Shown piece after piece: positions 42,392 through 51,800 of a stretch of DNA of 64,000 nucleotides (its first letter is position 1; each line of letters starts with the position of its first letter). Made by a program: the position numbers and the translations under genes. A model generated the notes under the pieces. The model saw only the letters and a program-made list of their open reading frames with translations, was not told the origin of the DNA and made no database searches. The stretch spans positions 22,267 to 86,266 of the forward strand of contig JBAXXL010000016.1 in NCBI GenBank assembly GCA_037127915.1. The letters run 5' to 3'. The DNA comes from JBAXXL01 sp037127915 (GTDB taxonomy: Bacteria; Bacteroidota; Ignavibacteria; Kapaibacteriales; UBA2268).

Positions 42392-42421
42392 AGATGGACT
42401 TCACAAAAGTAAAGTCCATCT
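42392..42421 (+). terminator. Hairpin after MazF-type gene
   Basis: AGATGGACTT (42392-42401) pairs perfectly with AAGTCCATCT (42412-42421). A similar GATGG(A/G)CT...CCATC hairpin occurs at 59176-59208, after tex, so this may also be a dispersed 3'-end element. Confidence 0.65.
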
Positions 42422-42437
42422 ATGTTAAAAAGAAAAA

Positions 42438-42471
42438 AATACGTTCTTAAACTGAAGTTTGAGAACGTATT
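42438..42471 (-). terminator. Intrinsic terminator of hppA
   Basis: AATACGTTCTTAAACT and AGTTTGAGAACGTATT flank GA with one mismatch. The plus-strand A-run at 42428-42439 provides the U-tract for minus-strand transcription from hppA. Confidence 0.85.
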
Positions 42472-42504
42472 AAATAATATTAACAAGATTGTTTTCCAAA
42501 AAAC

Positions 42505-44913
42505 TTATCTTGGTATTCTCATCTTGTAGAAGCTTCGCCAAACGAAAAACAATGCCAATAAGAAGAAAGCACCACCCACGAAAGGACCTATTTTTACAAA
42601 TTCAGGAACGATAGCGATTTCCATAGCAAGTAAACCAAAAAGTGTGGTAAACTTAATAATAGGGTTAAGCGCGACCGAAGAAGTATCTTTAAACGGGTCA
42701 CCAACCGTATCGCCGATAATAGTAGCATCGTGTAATTCCGTTCCCTTTTCGTTTAAGTTGACTTCAACTACTTTTTTTGCATTATCCCAGCACCCACCTG
42801 CATTAGCCATAAATATTGCTTGAAATAAACCGAAAATTGCAATGGAAATCAAATAGCTAATGAAAAACGCCGCTGGAGCGGTATGTAGTGTGTCCGAAGC
42901 AGAGAAAAACGCAAACGCTAATGTAAATGAGAATATGGCAATAAATATATTCAGCATACCTTTTTGCGCATATATAGTGCAAATCTTTACAACTTCCTTC
43001 GATGTTTCAACATCGGCTTTTTCGGCGTCATCTTTTCCTAAATGAATATGAGTTTTAATATATTCAACAGCTTTATAGGCACCTGTGGTTACAGATTGAA
43101 TCGAAGCCCCTGTGAACCAATAAATCACAGCCCCACCGGTTATAAAGCCTAAAATAGTATATGGATTCAATATGCTTAAAATGGCTGTAGGATCGATTCC
43201 TAAGGCAGATTTCAGTACTAATATTAATGAAAAAATCATAGTAGTTGCACCCACAACCGCTGTACCAATCAAAACCGGTTTCGATGTGGCTTTAAAAGTA
43301 TTTCCCGCACCGTCGTTAGCTTCGAGATAGTACTTGGATTTTTCAAAATCAGGGACAAATCCAAATTCCGAATCAATATCTAACTCAATGCCCTCTTGTT
43401 TTTCAATTAGTGACAATTCGTAAATTGATTGCGCATTGTCTGTTACCGGTCCATAGCTGTCCACTGCAATAGTTACAGGTCCCATTCCCAAAAAGCCAAA
43501 TGCTACCAAACCAAAAGCAAAGATAGAGGAGTAGCCCATATATTCACTCAAGCCGAATGTGCTTGCTGTGTAAGCTAAAAACATCAATCCCACAAACAAC
43601 ATTCCTTCCCAAAAGGCACTGAAATTACCGGCGACCAATCCGGAAAGTATTGTCAGCGATGCTCCGCCTTCGCGTGATGCAGTCACTACTTCCTGAGTAT
43701 GCGCTGATTTTGTACTTGTAAATAACTTAGTCAGTTCCGGTATCAGTGCCGCACCTAATGTACCGCAACTGATAATGACTGATAGAACAATCCATATATT
43801 ACTCAAATCTCTCAAAAGCCAATAGCTTATAGCGAAAGTTGCGCCGATGGAGAGGACAGATGTTATCCAAACCAGCGCAGTAAGCGGATGCTCGAAATCA
43901 ATATCAACCGCATTTTTATATCTAATTTTACTGATGCCATTATTAATCCAATAAGCCGCAATAGATGTAATAATCATTGCGATACGCATTGTGAAAATCC
44001 ACGTTATCAATTCAGCTTGAAATTGAGGAAAAACAGCTAAAACGATAAAACTGATTAGAGCTACACCAGTAACACCATAAGTTTCAAATCCATCTGCAGT
44101 TGGTCCGATACTGTCGCCGGCGTTATCGCCTGTACAATCTGCTATTACGCCCGGATTTCGCGGGTCGTCTTCTTTCAATTTAAATGCTATTTTCATTAAA
44201 TCCGATCCAATATCGGCTATTTTAGTGAAAATACCGCCTGCAATTCTTAGTGCGCTAGCTCCGAGTGATTCGCCGATAGCAAAACCAATAAATGAAGCAC
44301 CGGCAAATTGACGTGGAACATACATCAAGATAATTAACATCATCATAAGTTCAACGCAAATCAATAATACACCAATACTCATACCGGATTGTAAAGGAAT
44401 TTGGCTCAGTTTGAGTGGTTTTTTCTCGAGTGAAGCAAATGCCATACGGCTATTGGCATAAGTATTAACTCTAATTCCGAACCAAGCGACTCCATAAGAG
44501 CCTGTGATTCCTACTAAAGACCAACCTAATATGATTACTACTCCAATTAATTGCGTATGCTGTAAGAATCCGAAGTAGAATATGATTATTACACCGATTA
44601 AACCTTCAAGCAAGAGCAAAAAGCGTCCTTGTTGTATGAGATAAGTTTTAGCGGTTTGGAAAATTATATTAGATATTTCGGACATCGAATGATGAACCGG
44701 AAGCCGCTTAAGCTTTATATATTGGTAAAATCCGAAGCACATACCTAAAAGGCAAATTATGATGCCTATTAATAATAAATTATTCTGCGATTGATTTAGC
44801 GTAGGAATTTTTAAAGTTAATTCACTAGCTTTTAATGCCGGGGAGGCGAAGAAGCATAATAGCGGTATAGCAAATTTTATTAGTTTTGCTGAGCTTAAGT
44901 TATTTAGTACCAT
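42505..44913 (-). CDS. hppA: Membrane-bound proton-translocating pyrophosphatase
   Basis: An 802-residue integral membrane pyrophosphatase with about 16 membrane segments. The substrate-binding signature is EDDPRNPGVIADCTGDNAGD, and the second acidic cluster appears as GDTVGDPFKDTSSVALNP near the end. It hydrolyses PPi and pumps cations. The position that decides potassium dependence reads GNTFKAT with Lys, as in K+-independent proton pumps, in place of the Ala of K+-dependent enzymes. The N-terminus carries an extra hydrophobic segment and linker (about 60 residues). The GPTADGFETYG variant after the signature is of the Chlorobi/Bacteroidota type (recollection of family, not searched). It could energise the membrane during low-ATP fermentative growth. 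Confidence 0.95.
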   Translation of the reverse strand: MVLNNLSSAKLIKFAIPLLCFFASPALKASELTLKIPTLNQSQNNLLLIGIIICLLGMCFGFYQYIKLKRLPVHHSMSEISNIIFQTAKTYLIQQGRFLLLLEGLIGVIIIFYFGFLQHTQLIGVVIILGWSLVGITGSYGVAWFGIRVNTYANSRMAFASLEKKPLKLSQIPLQSGMSIGVLLICVELMMMLIILMYVPRQFAGASFIGFAIGESLGASALRIAGGIFTKIADIGSDLMKIAFKLKEDDPRNPGVIADCTGDNAGDSIGPTADGFETYGVTGVALISFIVLAVFPQFQAELITWIFTMRIAMIITSIAAYWINNGISKIRYKNAVDIDFEHPLTALVWITSVLSIGATFAISYWLLRDLSNIWIVLSVIISCGTLGAALIPELTKLFTSTKSAHTQEVVTASREGGASLTILSGLVAGNFSAFWEGMLFVGLMFLAYTASTFGLSEYMGYSSIFAFGLVAFGFLGMGPVTIAVDSYGPVTDNAQSIYELSLIEKQEGIELDIDSEFGFVPDFEKSKYYLEANDGAGNTFKATSKPVLIGTAVVGATTMIFSLILVLKSALGIDPTAILSILNPYTILGFITGGAVIYWFTGASIQSVTTGAYKAVEYIKTHIHLGKDDAEKADVETSKEVVKICTIYAQKGMLNIFIAIFSFTLAFAFFSASDTLHTAPAAFFISYLISIAIFGLFQAIFMANAGGCWDNAKKVVEVNLNEKGTELHDATIIGDTVGDPFKDTSSVALNPIIKFTTLFGLLAMEIAIVPEFVKIGPFVGGAFFLLALFFVWRSFYKMRIPR

Positions 44914-45163
44914 TAATTTTTCCTTGTGTTATTGGTAATAAAATATGTTTCTAAAAATATACAGTTTACATTAGTATTAAGTGTTATTAGAAAACTGTAT
45001 CGTCAAATTCTTTATATCGTTTCAAAGTATTTCGTTTTTCTAAAAGCTAAAATAATAAATTTTATTCTTATAATACAAATTATTAATAAAGACTAATTTT
45101 TCTATTAATAAGATTGGAGTATTGTTGAAAATTGATAATGTTGAAAAAATATTATCTGAATAG

Positions 45164-45194
45164 GGATAGCCAAGATTGGAGGATTAACAGGATA
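45164..45194. repeat. Short dispersed repeat, copy B
   Basis: GGATAGCCAAGATTGGAGGA then TTAACAGGATA, homologous to 31401-31432. In both loci it lies upstream of the duplicated promoter block. Confidence 0.7.
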
Positions 45195-45250
45195 AGAATA
45201 TTAATTTTCAATGGTTAATTGTAAATTGTTAATGTGAAGAATTGTTTGTC

Positions 45251-45270
45251 ATACCTGCGAAAGCAGGTAT
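45251..45270. repeat. Palindrome ATACCTGC-GAAA-GCAGGTAT
   Basis: Perfect 8-4-8 palindrome in non-coding DNA, GC-richer than its surroundings and of the CCTGC-NNNN-GCAGG type that recurs in many bacterial genomes. Confidence 0.7.
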
Positions 45271-45325
45271 CTATATGAATTATTGAATACTTGTAATTCC
45301 TAACAATGTGAGGGATCCATCTTGC

Positions 45326-45394
45326 CAATCCTGAAAGGATTGAAGATGATTAGAAAAGGGCGAATAATTCGATGCAACAATCCTGCAGGGATTG
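45326..45394. repeat. Two CAATCCTG...GGATTG(A) elements
   Basis: CAATCCTGAAAGGATTG (45326-45342) and CAATCCTGCAGGGATTG (45378-45394), 52 bp apart. Each is palindromic. Only two copies with no further periodicity, so not a CRISPR array. Confidence 0.7.
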
Positions 45395-45427
45395 AACGTA
45401 AAAAAAAAATGATTTATTTTTCGCCCA

Positions 45428-45491
45428 TAATTTGAATAATATATCCGAATTACTTATTTTTGATTGTTGTGTAAATTAATTGTCTGAAATA
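45428..45491 (+). promoter_or_regulatory. Duplicated promoter block, copy B
   Basis: Near-identical to 31462-31526, with TTTG at 45431-45434 and TATTTTTG at 45455-45462, spacer 20 bp. It runs straight into the Rhs core fragment at 45491. Confidence 0.8.
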
Positions 45492-45949
45492 TGGTTTGTT
45501 TTGCGAAATATGATACTCTTTTTCCTGCCGGTCTCACTTCCAACGAGCTGGTATTTCTACAGCCGGTGGAATATAACAGCTATTTCGCGGGGGCGTGCAT
45601 CAGCTGGCGAAGAGATGCAAACGGTGGGGCGTGGCAACCACACTACCGCATAACCGACCATCTTGGCAGTACAAGGCTGGAAACGAGTTCGAACGGCACA
45701 ATCACCGCCGCTTACGATTACAAACCATTTGGCGAGCAGATACCACTTATGACAAGCAAAACACGCAAAACATATATAGGCAAAGAGCGCGACGACGAAA
45801 GCTACCTTGGTGATTTCGGCGTCCGCAAATACGACTACGCCGCCGGCCGCTTCACCTCGCCGGATGTGCTGTGGGAGAAGTATATGGGGTGGAGTCCGTA
45901 TCAGTATTGTGGGAATAAAATATTTGATTCTGATTTGCGTTTTTATTAA
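45491..45949 (+). pseudogene. Rhs core C-terminal fragment
   Basis: A 152-codon frame encoding the end of an Rhs/YD-repeat core: YRITDHLGSTRLETSSNG, AAYDYKPFGEQ, KERDDESYLGDFGVRKYDYA and AGRFTSPDVLWEKYMGWSPY, then YQYCGN. After that the sequence leaves the Rhs pattern and stops within eight residues, where a variable toxin tip would begin. A full Rhs protein has over a thousand residues, so only the core end remains, placed directly behind a promoter. The DNA is clearly GC-richer than the surrounding genome, suggesting acquisition. It precedes an antitoxin/RelE pair. Confidence 0.88.
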
Positions 45950-45972
45950 TTATTTAAATTTATGAGTTTATA

Positions 45973-46185
45973 ATGAAATTACTTACATTAAAGGTTGAGG
46001 ATTCAATATATAGCGATTTAATAAATTTCATCGGCAAATATAAAAATACCATTGAAATTATAGATAGTTTTGATGACGTTTTTACAAAAGAAGATGAGGC
46101 CTATTTTGAGCTGGCACTTAAGGAATTAGCTGAGGGCAAGGCAATAAGTTTAGAACAATTGAAAATGGAAATCGCCAATGTATAA
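45973..46185 (+). CDS. Putative RelB-type antitoxin
   Basis: A 70-residue acidic protein: KLLTLKVEDSIYSDLINFIG at the N-terminus resembles a short strand-helix DNA-binding start, and DEAYFELALKELAEGKAISL is the helix commonly found in antitoxins paired with RelE/ParE toxins. Its end overlaps the toxin start by 8 bp, showing coupling. No toxin-independent function is evident. It lies between two Rhs fragments. Confidence 0.78.
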   Translation: MKLLTLKVEDSIYSDLINFIGKYKNTIEIIDSFDDVFTKEDEAYFELALKELAEGKAISLEQLKMEIANV

Positions 46186-46439
46186 TGTTCTTTTCGCATC
46201 CCAACCCGAAAAATTCATTAAAAATCTGTTACCAAAGCAGCAGAGGGAGATAATCGAAAAGTTCGAAATGATTGCTGAAAATCCAAGCCGCCAAGAATTA
46301 GATATAAAAAAAACTGAAAGGTTTAGATAAACATTATCGTTTGAGATATGGAAAGTACCGTTTTCTATATACTATAATCGAAGAAAAAGTATTAGTTTAT
46401 TGTTACAAAGCAGGATCACGAGGAGATATATATAAATGA
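46178..46439 (+). pseudogene. RelE-type toxin gene with +1 frameshift at an A8 run
   Basis: From ATG 46178 the frame reads MYNVLFASQPEKFIKNLLPK and continues as a RelE-family toxin until a run of eight A (46306-46313). There it slips and ends at TAA 46330 after 50 residues. Removing one A restores LKGLDKHYRLRYGKYRFLY and YKAGSRGDIYK to the TGA at 46437-46439, a complete 86-residue RelE. So the gene is one base too long. It may be inactive, a sequencing artefact, or expressed by polymerase slippage on A8. The restored stop overlaps the next ATG (ATGA). Confidence 0.85.
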
Positions 46440-46771
46440 TAGGTCGCGTCCGCCAATACGACTATGTCGCTGGCTGCTTCACCTCGCCGGATGTGCTGTG
46501 GGAAAATACAATAAATCCAACAATATCTAGTCTCTATGGAATAATAGTTAATATGTTCTATGATGAACATAATCCACCGCATTTTCACGCTAAATATGCT
46601 GAATATAATATTGTTGTTGAGATTGAAAGTTTAAAAATTTTGGAAGGGGCGCTTCCTGCGCGAGCCTTAGGCTTGCTATACGAATGGGCAACGATTCACA
46701 AAGAAGAACTTAAGGTGGCATGGGAAAATGCTCGTTTAGGAATGAAATTGGAAAAAAATCAACCATTATAA
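46436..46771 (+). CDS. Rhs tip fused in frame to DUF4160 protein
   Basis: A 111-residue frame. The first ~22 residues are an Rhs tip (VRQYDYVAGCFTSPDVLWE), the rest a nearly complete DUF4160 domain: NPTISSLYGIIVNMFYDEHN, PPHFHAKYAEY, EWATIHKEELKVAWENARLG. Free-standing DUF4160 proteins begin M-P-T-I; here that Met is replaced by Asn and the Rhs frame reads through. The ATG at 46436 overlaps the stop of the frame-restored RelE gene. The DUF2442 gene follows 9 bp later; DUF4160/DUF2442 pairs are common and behave like toxin-antitoxin-type modules by context, function unproven. The fused protein may be translated, but a working DUF4160 is uncertain. Confidence 0.82.
   Translation: MIGRVRQYDYVAGCFTSPDVLWENTINPTISSLYGIIVNMFYDEHNPPHFHAKYAEYNIVVEIESLKILEGALPARALGLLYEWATIHKEELKVAWENARLGMKLEKNQPL
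46476..46524 (+). repeat. Rhs tip repeat (copy B)
   Basis: 49 bp matching 32243-32291 at 47 positions; its first 31 bp also match 45849-45879 of the Rhs core fragment. It marks the shared junction of the broken Rhs loci. Confidence 0.85.
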
Positions 46772-46780
46772 GGATTATTT

Positions 46781-47044
46781 ATGATAACTATTAATAAAGC
46801 ATTATATAAAAATGATTATAAGATAGAAGTATATTTTTCTGATGGTACCGTTTCAGAAATAGACTTCTATGAATACACGAATAGGGAAGGGTTATTTTCC
46901 GATTTGGAAGATTTAAACTTTTTTAGAAATTTCGAAATAGATTTTAACTTGGGAACGATTTGTTGGAAGAACGGTTTGGATATTGCGCCTGAAAAATTAT
47001 ACGAAAAAGCTACCGGTATAGTACCTTCGTGGGCGGTAAACTAA
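46781..47044 (+). CDS. DUF2442 protein
   Basis: An 87-residue protein (MITINKALYKNDYKIEVYFS, DGTVSEIDFYEY, then FNLGTICWKNGLDIAPEKLY) matching the DUF2442 pattern. AAGGA precedes the ATG. Such genes are typically paired with DUF4160, as here. It is the more conserved member and probably the antitoxin-like or DNA-binding partner (inference). A further Rhs core scrap begins 3 bp after its stop. Confidence 0.85.
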   Translation: MITINKALYKNDYKIEVYFSDGTVSEIDFYEYTNREGLFSDLEDLNFFRNFEIDFNLGTICWKNGLDIAPEKLYEKATGIVPSWAVN

Positions 47045-47046
47045 TT

Positions 47047-47082
47047 AATTCTAACACAATCACAGCTGCTTATCGCTATAAA
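47047..47082 (+). pseudogene. Rhs core scrap
   Basis: 36 bp that translate to NSNTITAAYRYK, matching SSNGTITAAYDYK of the core fragment at 45491-45949. It has no open frame beyond this and sits between the DUF2442 stop and the hydG terminator. Confidence 0.65.
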
Positions 47083-47085
47083 AAA

Positions 47086-47118
47086 AGATGTCCAACACTT
47101 TGAAAGAGTTGGACATCT
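47086..47118 (-). terminator. Intrinsic terminator of hydG
   Basis: AGATGTCCAAC (47086-47096) pairs perfectly with GTTGGACATCT (47108-47118). The A-run at 47080-47086 gives the U-tract on the minus strand. Confidence 0.88.
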
Positions 47119-47144
47119 GCTTGTTAATCTATCGATTAATATTC

Positions 47145-48566
47145 TTAAAAATATAAATCCCTAATTCCCGTTTTGATTTTCTCAATCTTTTCTTTTGTTT
47201 CTGCACGTCTTTTCGGATCTATATCTTTTAGTTTCTTTTCAATCAGCTCATATCCGATTTTCTTTGTTTCTGCCGGAGCGTAATCCTCTAAATACTCAGC
47301 TAATGTTAGCATTGCATTTGGAGAACAAAGATTTTTGACAAATCCCGGAACGGCAAATTCCATAAAGTGTTGACCTGTCCTGCCTTGACGGTAGCAAGCT
47401 GTACAGAACGATGGAATAAATCCGTCTGTCAATAATTCTTGTATTATTTCATTTAATGTACGGTCATCGTTTAACTTAAACTGCTCTCTTTTTATATTCT
47501 GATCGTGTTCATCTTCGGCATAACCACCTATTTCAAGATTAGTACCGCCGTCAATTTGAGAAACTCCAAATTCCATCAGATTCTTTCTAATATCGTGCGA
47601 TTCTCTTGCTGTTAAGATCATCCCTGTATATGGTACAGCAAGACGCAAAATAGCTACCAGTTTAATAAAATCTTCATCCGAAACTGCAAAAGCCGGATCA
47701 ATATTCATTTCTGCGGCATATTGTATACGAGGGAACGATATTGTATGTGGTCCAACGTTATAAACCGCTTCGAAATGGTTTACGTGTCTGACTAAACTCA
47801 TTACTTCGAATCTCCAATCGTAAAGACCGAATAATGCGCCGATTCCAACATCATCTATACCGGCTTCAAAAGCTCTGTCCAATGATGTTACGCGCCATTC
47901 GTAATCTCGTTTTTTGCCGCCCAAATGATATTTTGCATAACTTGGCTCGTGGTATGTTTCTTGGAAAATTTGATAAGTGCCTATACCGGATTCATGAACG
48001 GTTTTAAAACCTTCAATATCCAAAGGAGCGGCATTAATATTTACTCGTCTTATTTCACCGGGACCCTTTTTAACGTCGTACACAGTTCGAACACATTCAG
48101 CAATATATTCGGGATTGTATTTAGGGTGCTCACCGAAAACCAAAATTAAGCGTTTATGGCCATCATCTTCCAACGCTTCTGTTTCTTTGATTAATTCATT
48201 TTTTTCAAGAGTTTTTCGAATAATATCAGAATTCGATGCTTTGAAGCCGCAATATGCGCAATTATTCTGACACAAATTACCAACATATAAAGGAGCGAAT
48301 AATACTATTCTTTCACCATAAATACGTTTTTTTAACTCACGGGCACCATTTTTGATCTCTTCAATCAGTTGAGGATCGGTAGCGTTTATTAAAACTGCTG
48401 TTTCTTCGAGCGAAAGTCTGTTCTTGTTCAGTGATTTCGCAATAACCTCTCTAACTCTTGCTTTATCTGGCTTTACAGATGTCAAGAAGCCTTCAATTTC
48501 CTCGATGTCTATGAATGGCTTCATTGCTTCATCTGGGATTTTGTAGCTCTGCGGTATAAATTTCAT
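47145..48566 (-). CDS. hydG: [FeFe] hydrogenase H-cluster maturase HydG
   Basis: A 473-residue radical-SAM enzyme. The SAM [4Fe-4S] motif is Cys99-x3-Cys103-x2-Cys106 (CQNNCAYCGF). The C-terminal auxiliary cluster site reads CTACYRQGRTG followed by a third Cys in VKNLCSPNA, which separates HydG from ThiH. GEHPKYNPEYIAECVRTVY and YNVGPHTISFPRIQ are further family segments. HydG cleaves tyrosine to supply CO and CN ligands for the H-cluster. It is encoded alone, 37 kb from hydA; hydE and hydF are not in the window. Upstream is a 297-bp AT-rich gap with no gene. Confidence 0.97.
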   Translation of the reverse strand: MKFIPQSYKIPDEAMKPFIDIEEIEGFLTSVKPDKARVREVIAKSLNKNRLSLEETAVLINATDPQLIEEIKNGARELKKRIYGERIVLFAPLYVGNLCQNNCAYCGFKASNSDIIRKTLEKNELIKETEALEDDGHKRLILVFGEHPKYNPEYIAECVRTVYDVKKGPGEIRRVNINAAPLDIEGFKTVHESGIGTYQIFQETYHEPSYAKYHLGGKKRDYEWRVTSLDRAFEAGIDDVGIGALFGLYDWRFEVMSLVRHVNHFEAVYNVGPHTISFPRIQYAAEMNIDPAFAVSDEDFIKLVAILRLAVPYTGMILTARESHDIRKNLMEFGVSQIDGGTNLEIGGYAEDEHDQNIKREQFKLNDDRTLNEIIQELLTDGFIPSFCTACYRQGRTGQHFMEFAVPGFVKNLCSPNAMLTLAEYLEDYAPAETKKIGYELIEKKLKDIDPKRRAETKEKIEKIKTGIRDLYF

Positions 48567-48863
48567 GATAGTCTCAAATTATTTTCAGTAAAAAAAGACG
48601 TTTTTACCCGATTTATGTTTTATCTTTTTTTTAAATTAATTAGTATTAAAAAAGCCATTTTTCAAGCAATAATTGATTTACTTATGCGTATAATAAAACT
48701 AAATTCTAAATATTTTTGATAAATTTTTATCAAATTTGAATTCATTATTTTGAAAAATATTAATTAGTATATAATTTTGAAAATATTTTTAGTTCACATC
48801 AGAGGTTTTATCGAATATTCTTTTACTTGATTTTGTATTAAATATAGTTTTATTTAGCTGTTT
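48567..48863. other. AT-rich divergent promoter region of hydG and sprA
   Basis: 297 bp of very AT-rich DNA with no gene. TAATTTTG at about 48771-48778 is a candidate -7 element for sprA. No operator-like palindrome is obvious. Confidence 0.4.
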
Positions 48864-51800
48864 ATGTTTTATTGGCATAAATGTTGTTTTAATGTAATTT
48901 TATTAATATTAGTTAAGTGCTTGAATTTGAGTAAAAGAATTTTATATCTTGTAGTATTGGGTATAGTGTGGACAAACCCTCTGTTTAGTGCTGTAATTCC
49001 ATACATATATCAAAGCAACTCCCCAGCGGAAACAAATTTGTATTCCGAGTTTTCTTCTGTACCTAATGTGAAATCTCCCAAAGCCAAACTAAATACTTTC
49101 CTAAATACCCGTTTGAGCATTGGTGAACCAACCTCGAAGGATACCACAAAACCCATAGAAAGACAACAAAATTGGACACTTTTACCACGACCGCGAATAT
49201 GGCGTGACCAATATTTTAAGCATGAATTCGGTACATTAAATACACCGCCACCCGATGAATACAATGAAAATTTAAAATTAGATTCTGCCACCGGAACAAT
49301 GTTATCAAACGAAAAATACGGTGATGTGGAACTTGCAGTACCTTATGCACTGAATTTGGATGATTATCTTAACTATAGAAAAAAAGTTATACAAGAGAAA
49401 ATTTGGGATTCCTTAATTACTCGATATGATGTTGCAAGATCTCTCTCCAAAAGGGATATAGCCGGTTTATTGGGTTCTGTTTCAGGTATGACTATTCCAA
49501 TCCCGCCCAATCCATTAACAGGCATTTTCGGCAAACCCGAAATTTCTATTAATGTAAATGGTGAAGTAAACGTAAGATTGGGTTTGAGATATGACACTCA
49601 GAACCTCGGCACGACATCGCAATTCGGGCAAAGTCAATGGTCGCCTATGTTCGACCAGGAAATCAGAGTAAACGTTTCGGCAAGTATTGGTGACAAATTC
49701 AAATTTGGTACCGATTGGAATACCAAAAAAGTATTTGATTACGAAAACAAATTCAAAATTGGTTTCGAAGGCGAAGATGACGATATTATCAAATTGGTCG
49801 AAGTCGGAGACGTTTCATTACCACTAAAATCCCAATTGATTGGCGGCGGCGAAGCATTATTTGGAATAAGAACTGATTTTCAATTTGGTCCTTTATTCCT
49901 AAAAACATTATTTTCACAAAGACGTGGTCAAAGAAAATGGGTAGATGTGAAAGGCGGCGCAAGCAAGCAATATTTCTCGTTGAGAGCTTACGATTGGGCA
50001 AAAAATCACTTTTTCTTTGATACGGCTTATAAAAAAATATACGATGAGTATTTTAAATACTCCACACCTATAATACCAAAATCGAGTTCGTATTATCGCA
50101 TAAAGCGATATGAAGTATATGAATCAGCTTCTGATATTCGTGATTATGCAACCCGTTCTGCTAACGGTATTGCAATAGATACTTTAACACCTGTCGGTTA
50201 TAACCAGCCATATTCTTCTTCCTTTAAAAAATCACCAATAATCGAAGGCAGGGTTGAAAAAGCTAGCTTTATGTTATTAGACAGTACAAGATATAGAGTT
50301 GATAGAAACTTAGGTACGCTTCATTTTAAATCCCTGCACGAAGATAGATTCTACGCTGTTGCCTATTGTATAGAAGGCCCGACAGATGATGAGAAAGATG
50401 ATATTTATTATGGTACATTTTCAAATCTAACAAAAGAAAAAGATACAATGGTTTTGAAATTGATATATAGACCAAATTTGCAACCGGCTTTCAAAGTTCT
50501 TTGGTCGCGTCAAATGAAGAACATATATCAAATTAATGCTTCCAATGTTGCTACCGCTGACACAAAGATTAGTCTTTGGTACATCAGACAGTCAAACGAT
50601 TCGACCGATGTTTTAGAAGGAGTACCCGATAAATTAGTAACCATTTTCGGAGTAGATCAAGTCACTAATGGATCAGGAGCGGCACCACCTGACGGTCAGT
50701 TTGATTTGCGCCAACCGTATTTTGATCCGCTTTATGGAGAAATTACTTTCCCAAGTTCGGAACCTTTTGGTGATGGTCTGCGTAAATATTTCAAACAGGA
50801 TAAAATCGGCAACCCTGATTTAGCAGAGTTATATACTTTTGATGATGTATATGATACTACTTATGCCGCCGCGGCTCGCAATACAGCACGCGATAGATTC
50901 CGCATATCAGGAGAAGTGTCCGGTACCTCATCGAATAAAATTGTACTTAATGATTTTAATTTAGCTCCGAATAGTGTTCGTGTAACACTGGATGGTGTTC
51001 AGTTAAAAGAATATCAAGATTATGTCGTTGACTATTTTTCCGGTACCATCACTATGAAAAGTTCTCGTGCTATGCAACCGAACGCGAATTTGAAGGTTGA
51101 ATACGAAAAGCACGATATTTTTAATATTTCTACAAGAACATTAGCCGGTATCCGAGCTGATTATGCTTTATTAAAAACACGAAGAGCAAATGCGACTCTT
51201 GGTGCAACTTTTATGTATTATGATCAATCAGCTATTATCGACCGCGTAATGTTGGGCGAAGAACCGGTTTCGAATAGTATGTTTGGTCTTGATGCGGAAT
51301 TCCGTTGGGATACCCCTTGGTTGACAAAACTCCTAGATTATCTGCCTTTTTATGATACAAAAGTTCAGTCTTCTATGAATTTCAAAGCAGAGTGGGCATT
51401 GATGATGCCTACCCCAAATAAAAGAACTTCCGATGTTTTATCAGATATGAATTCGCCGGTCGTTTATATAGATAACTTCGAAGGTGCACAACGTTACATA
51501 ACTTTAGGTTTGAATCCAACTCAATGGACTTTCTCATCACAACCGAATGATGCTCGGTATTGGGACATCGACTCTACAGCGGCTAAATTCCGTGCTAATA
51601 TGATTTGGTTCCAATATATTATACCGAGAGTACCAATACGTAATGTTTACCCGAACAATAAATCTTATCAACAAGGAAATCAGAATATAAGTCCGTTATA
51701 TATAAGTTTTGATCCATACATGCGGGGTATTTATAATAAGAATCCTGAATTTTTAGATACATTAAACCCACAATATCAAGAACCGGCTTTTGCAGATAAA

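Larger units (their letters stand above)
44914..45490. other. Repeat-rich intergenic region
   Basis: 577 bp without a gene. It contains an inverted repeat ATACAGTTT/AAACTGTAT (44959-44967 and 44992-45000) upstream of hppA, the 31-bp dispersed repeat at 45164, the palindrome ATACCTGC-GAAA-GCAGGTAT at 45251-45270, a pair of CAATCCTG...GGATTG elements (45326-45342, 45378-45394), and the promoter block at 45428. Confidence 0.7.

Noticed and set aside
45326..45394. Possible CRISPR array
   Set aside because: Only two short palindromic repeats with one spacer, no cas genes and no leader.
45491..47044. Insertion sequence or integrase explaining the Rhs scraps
   Set aside because: No transposase or integrase motif and no terminal inverted repeats were found around the region.
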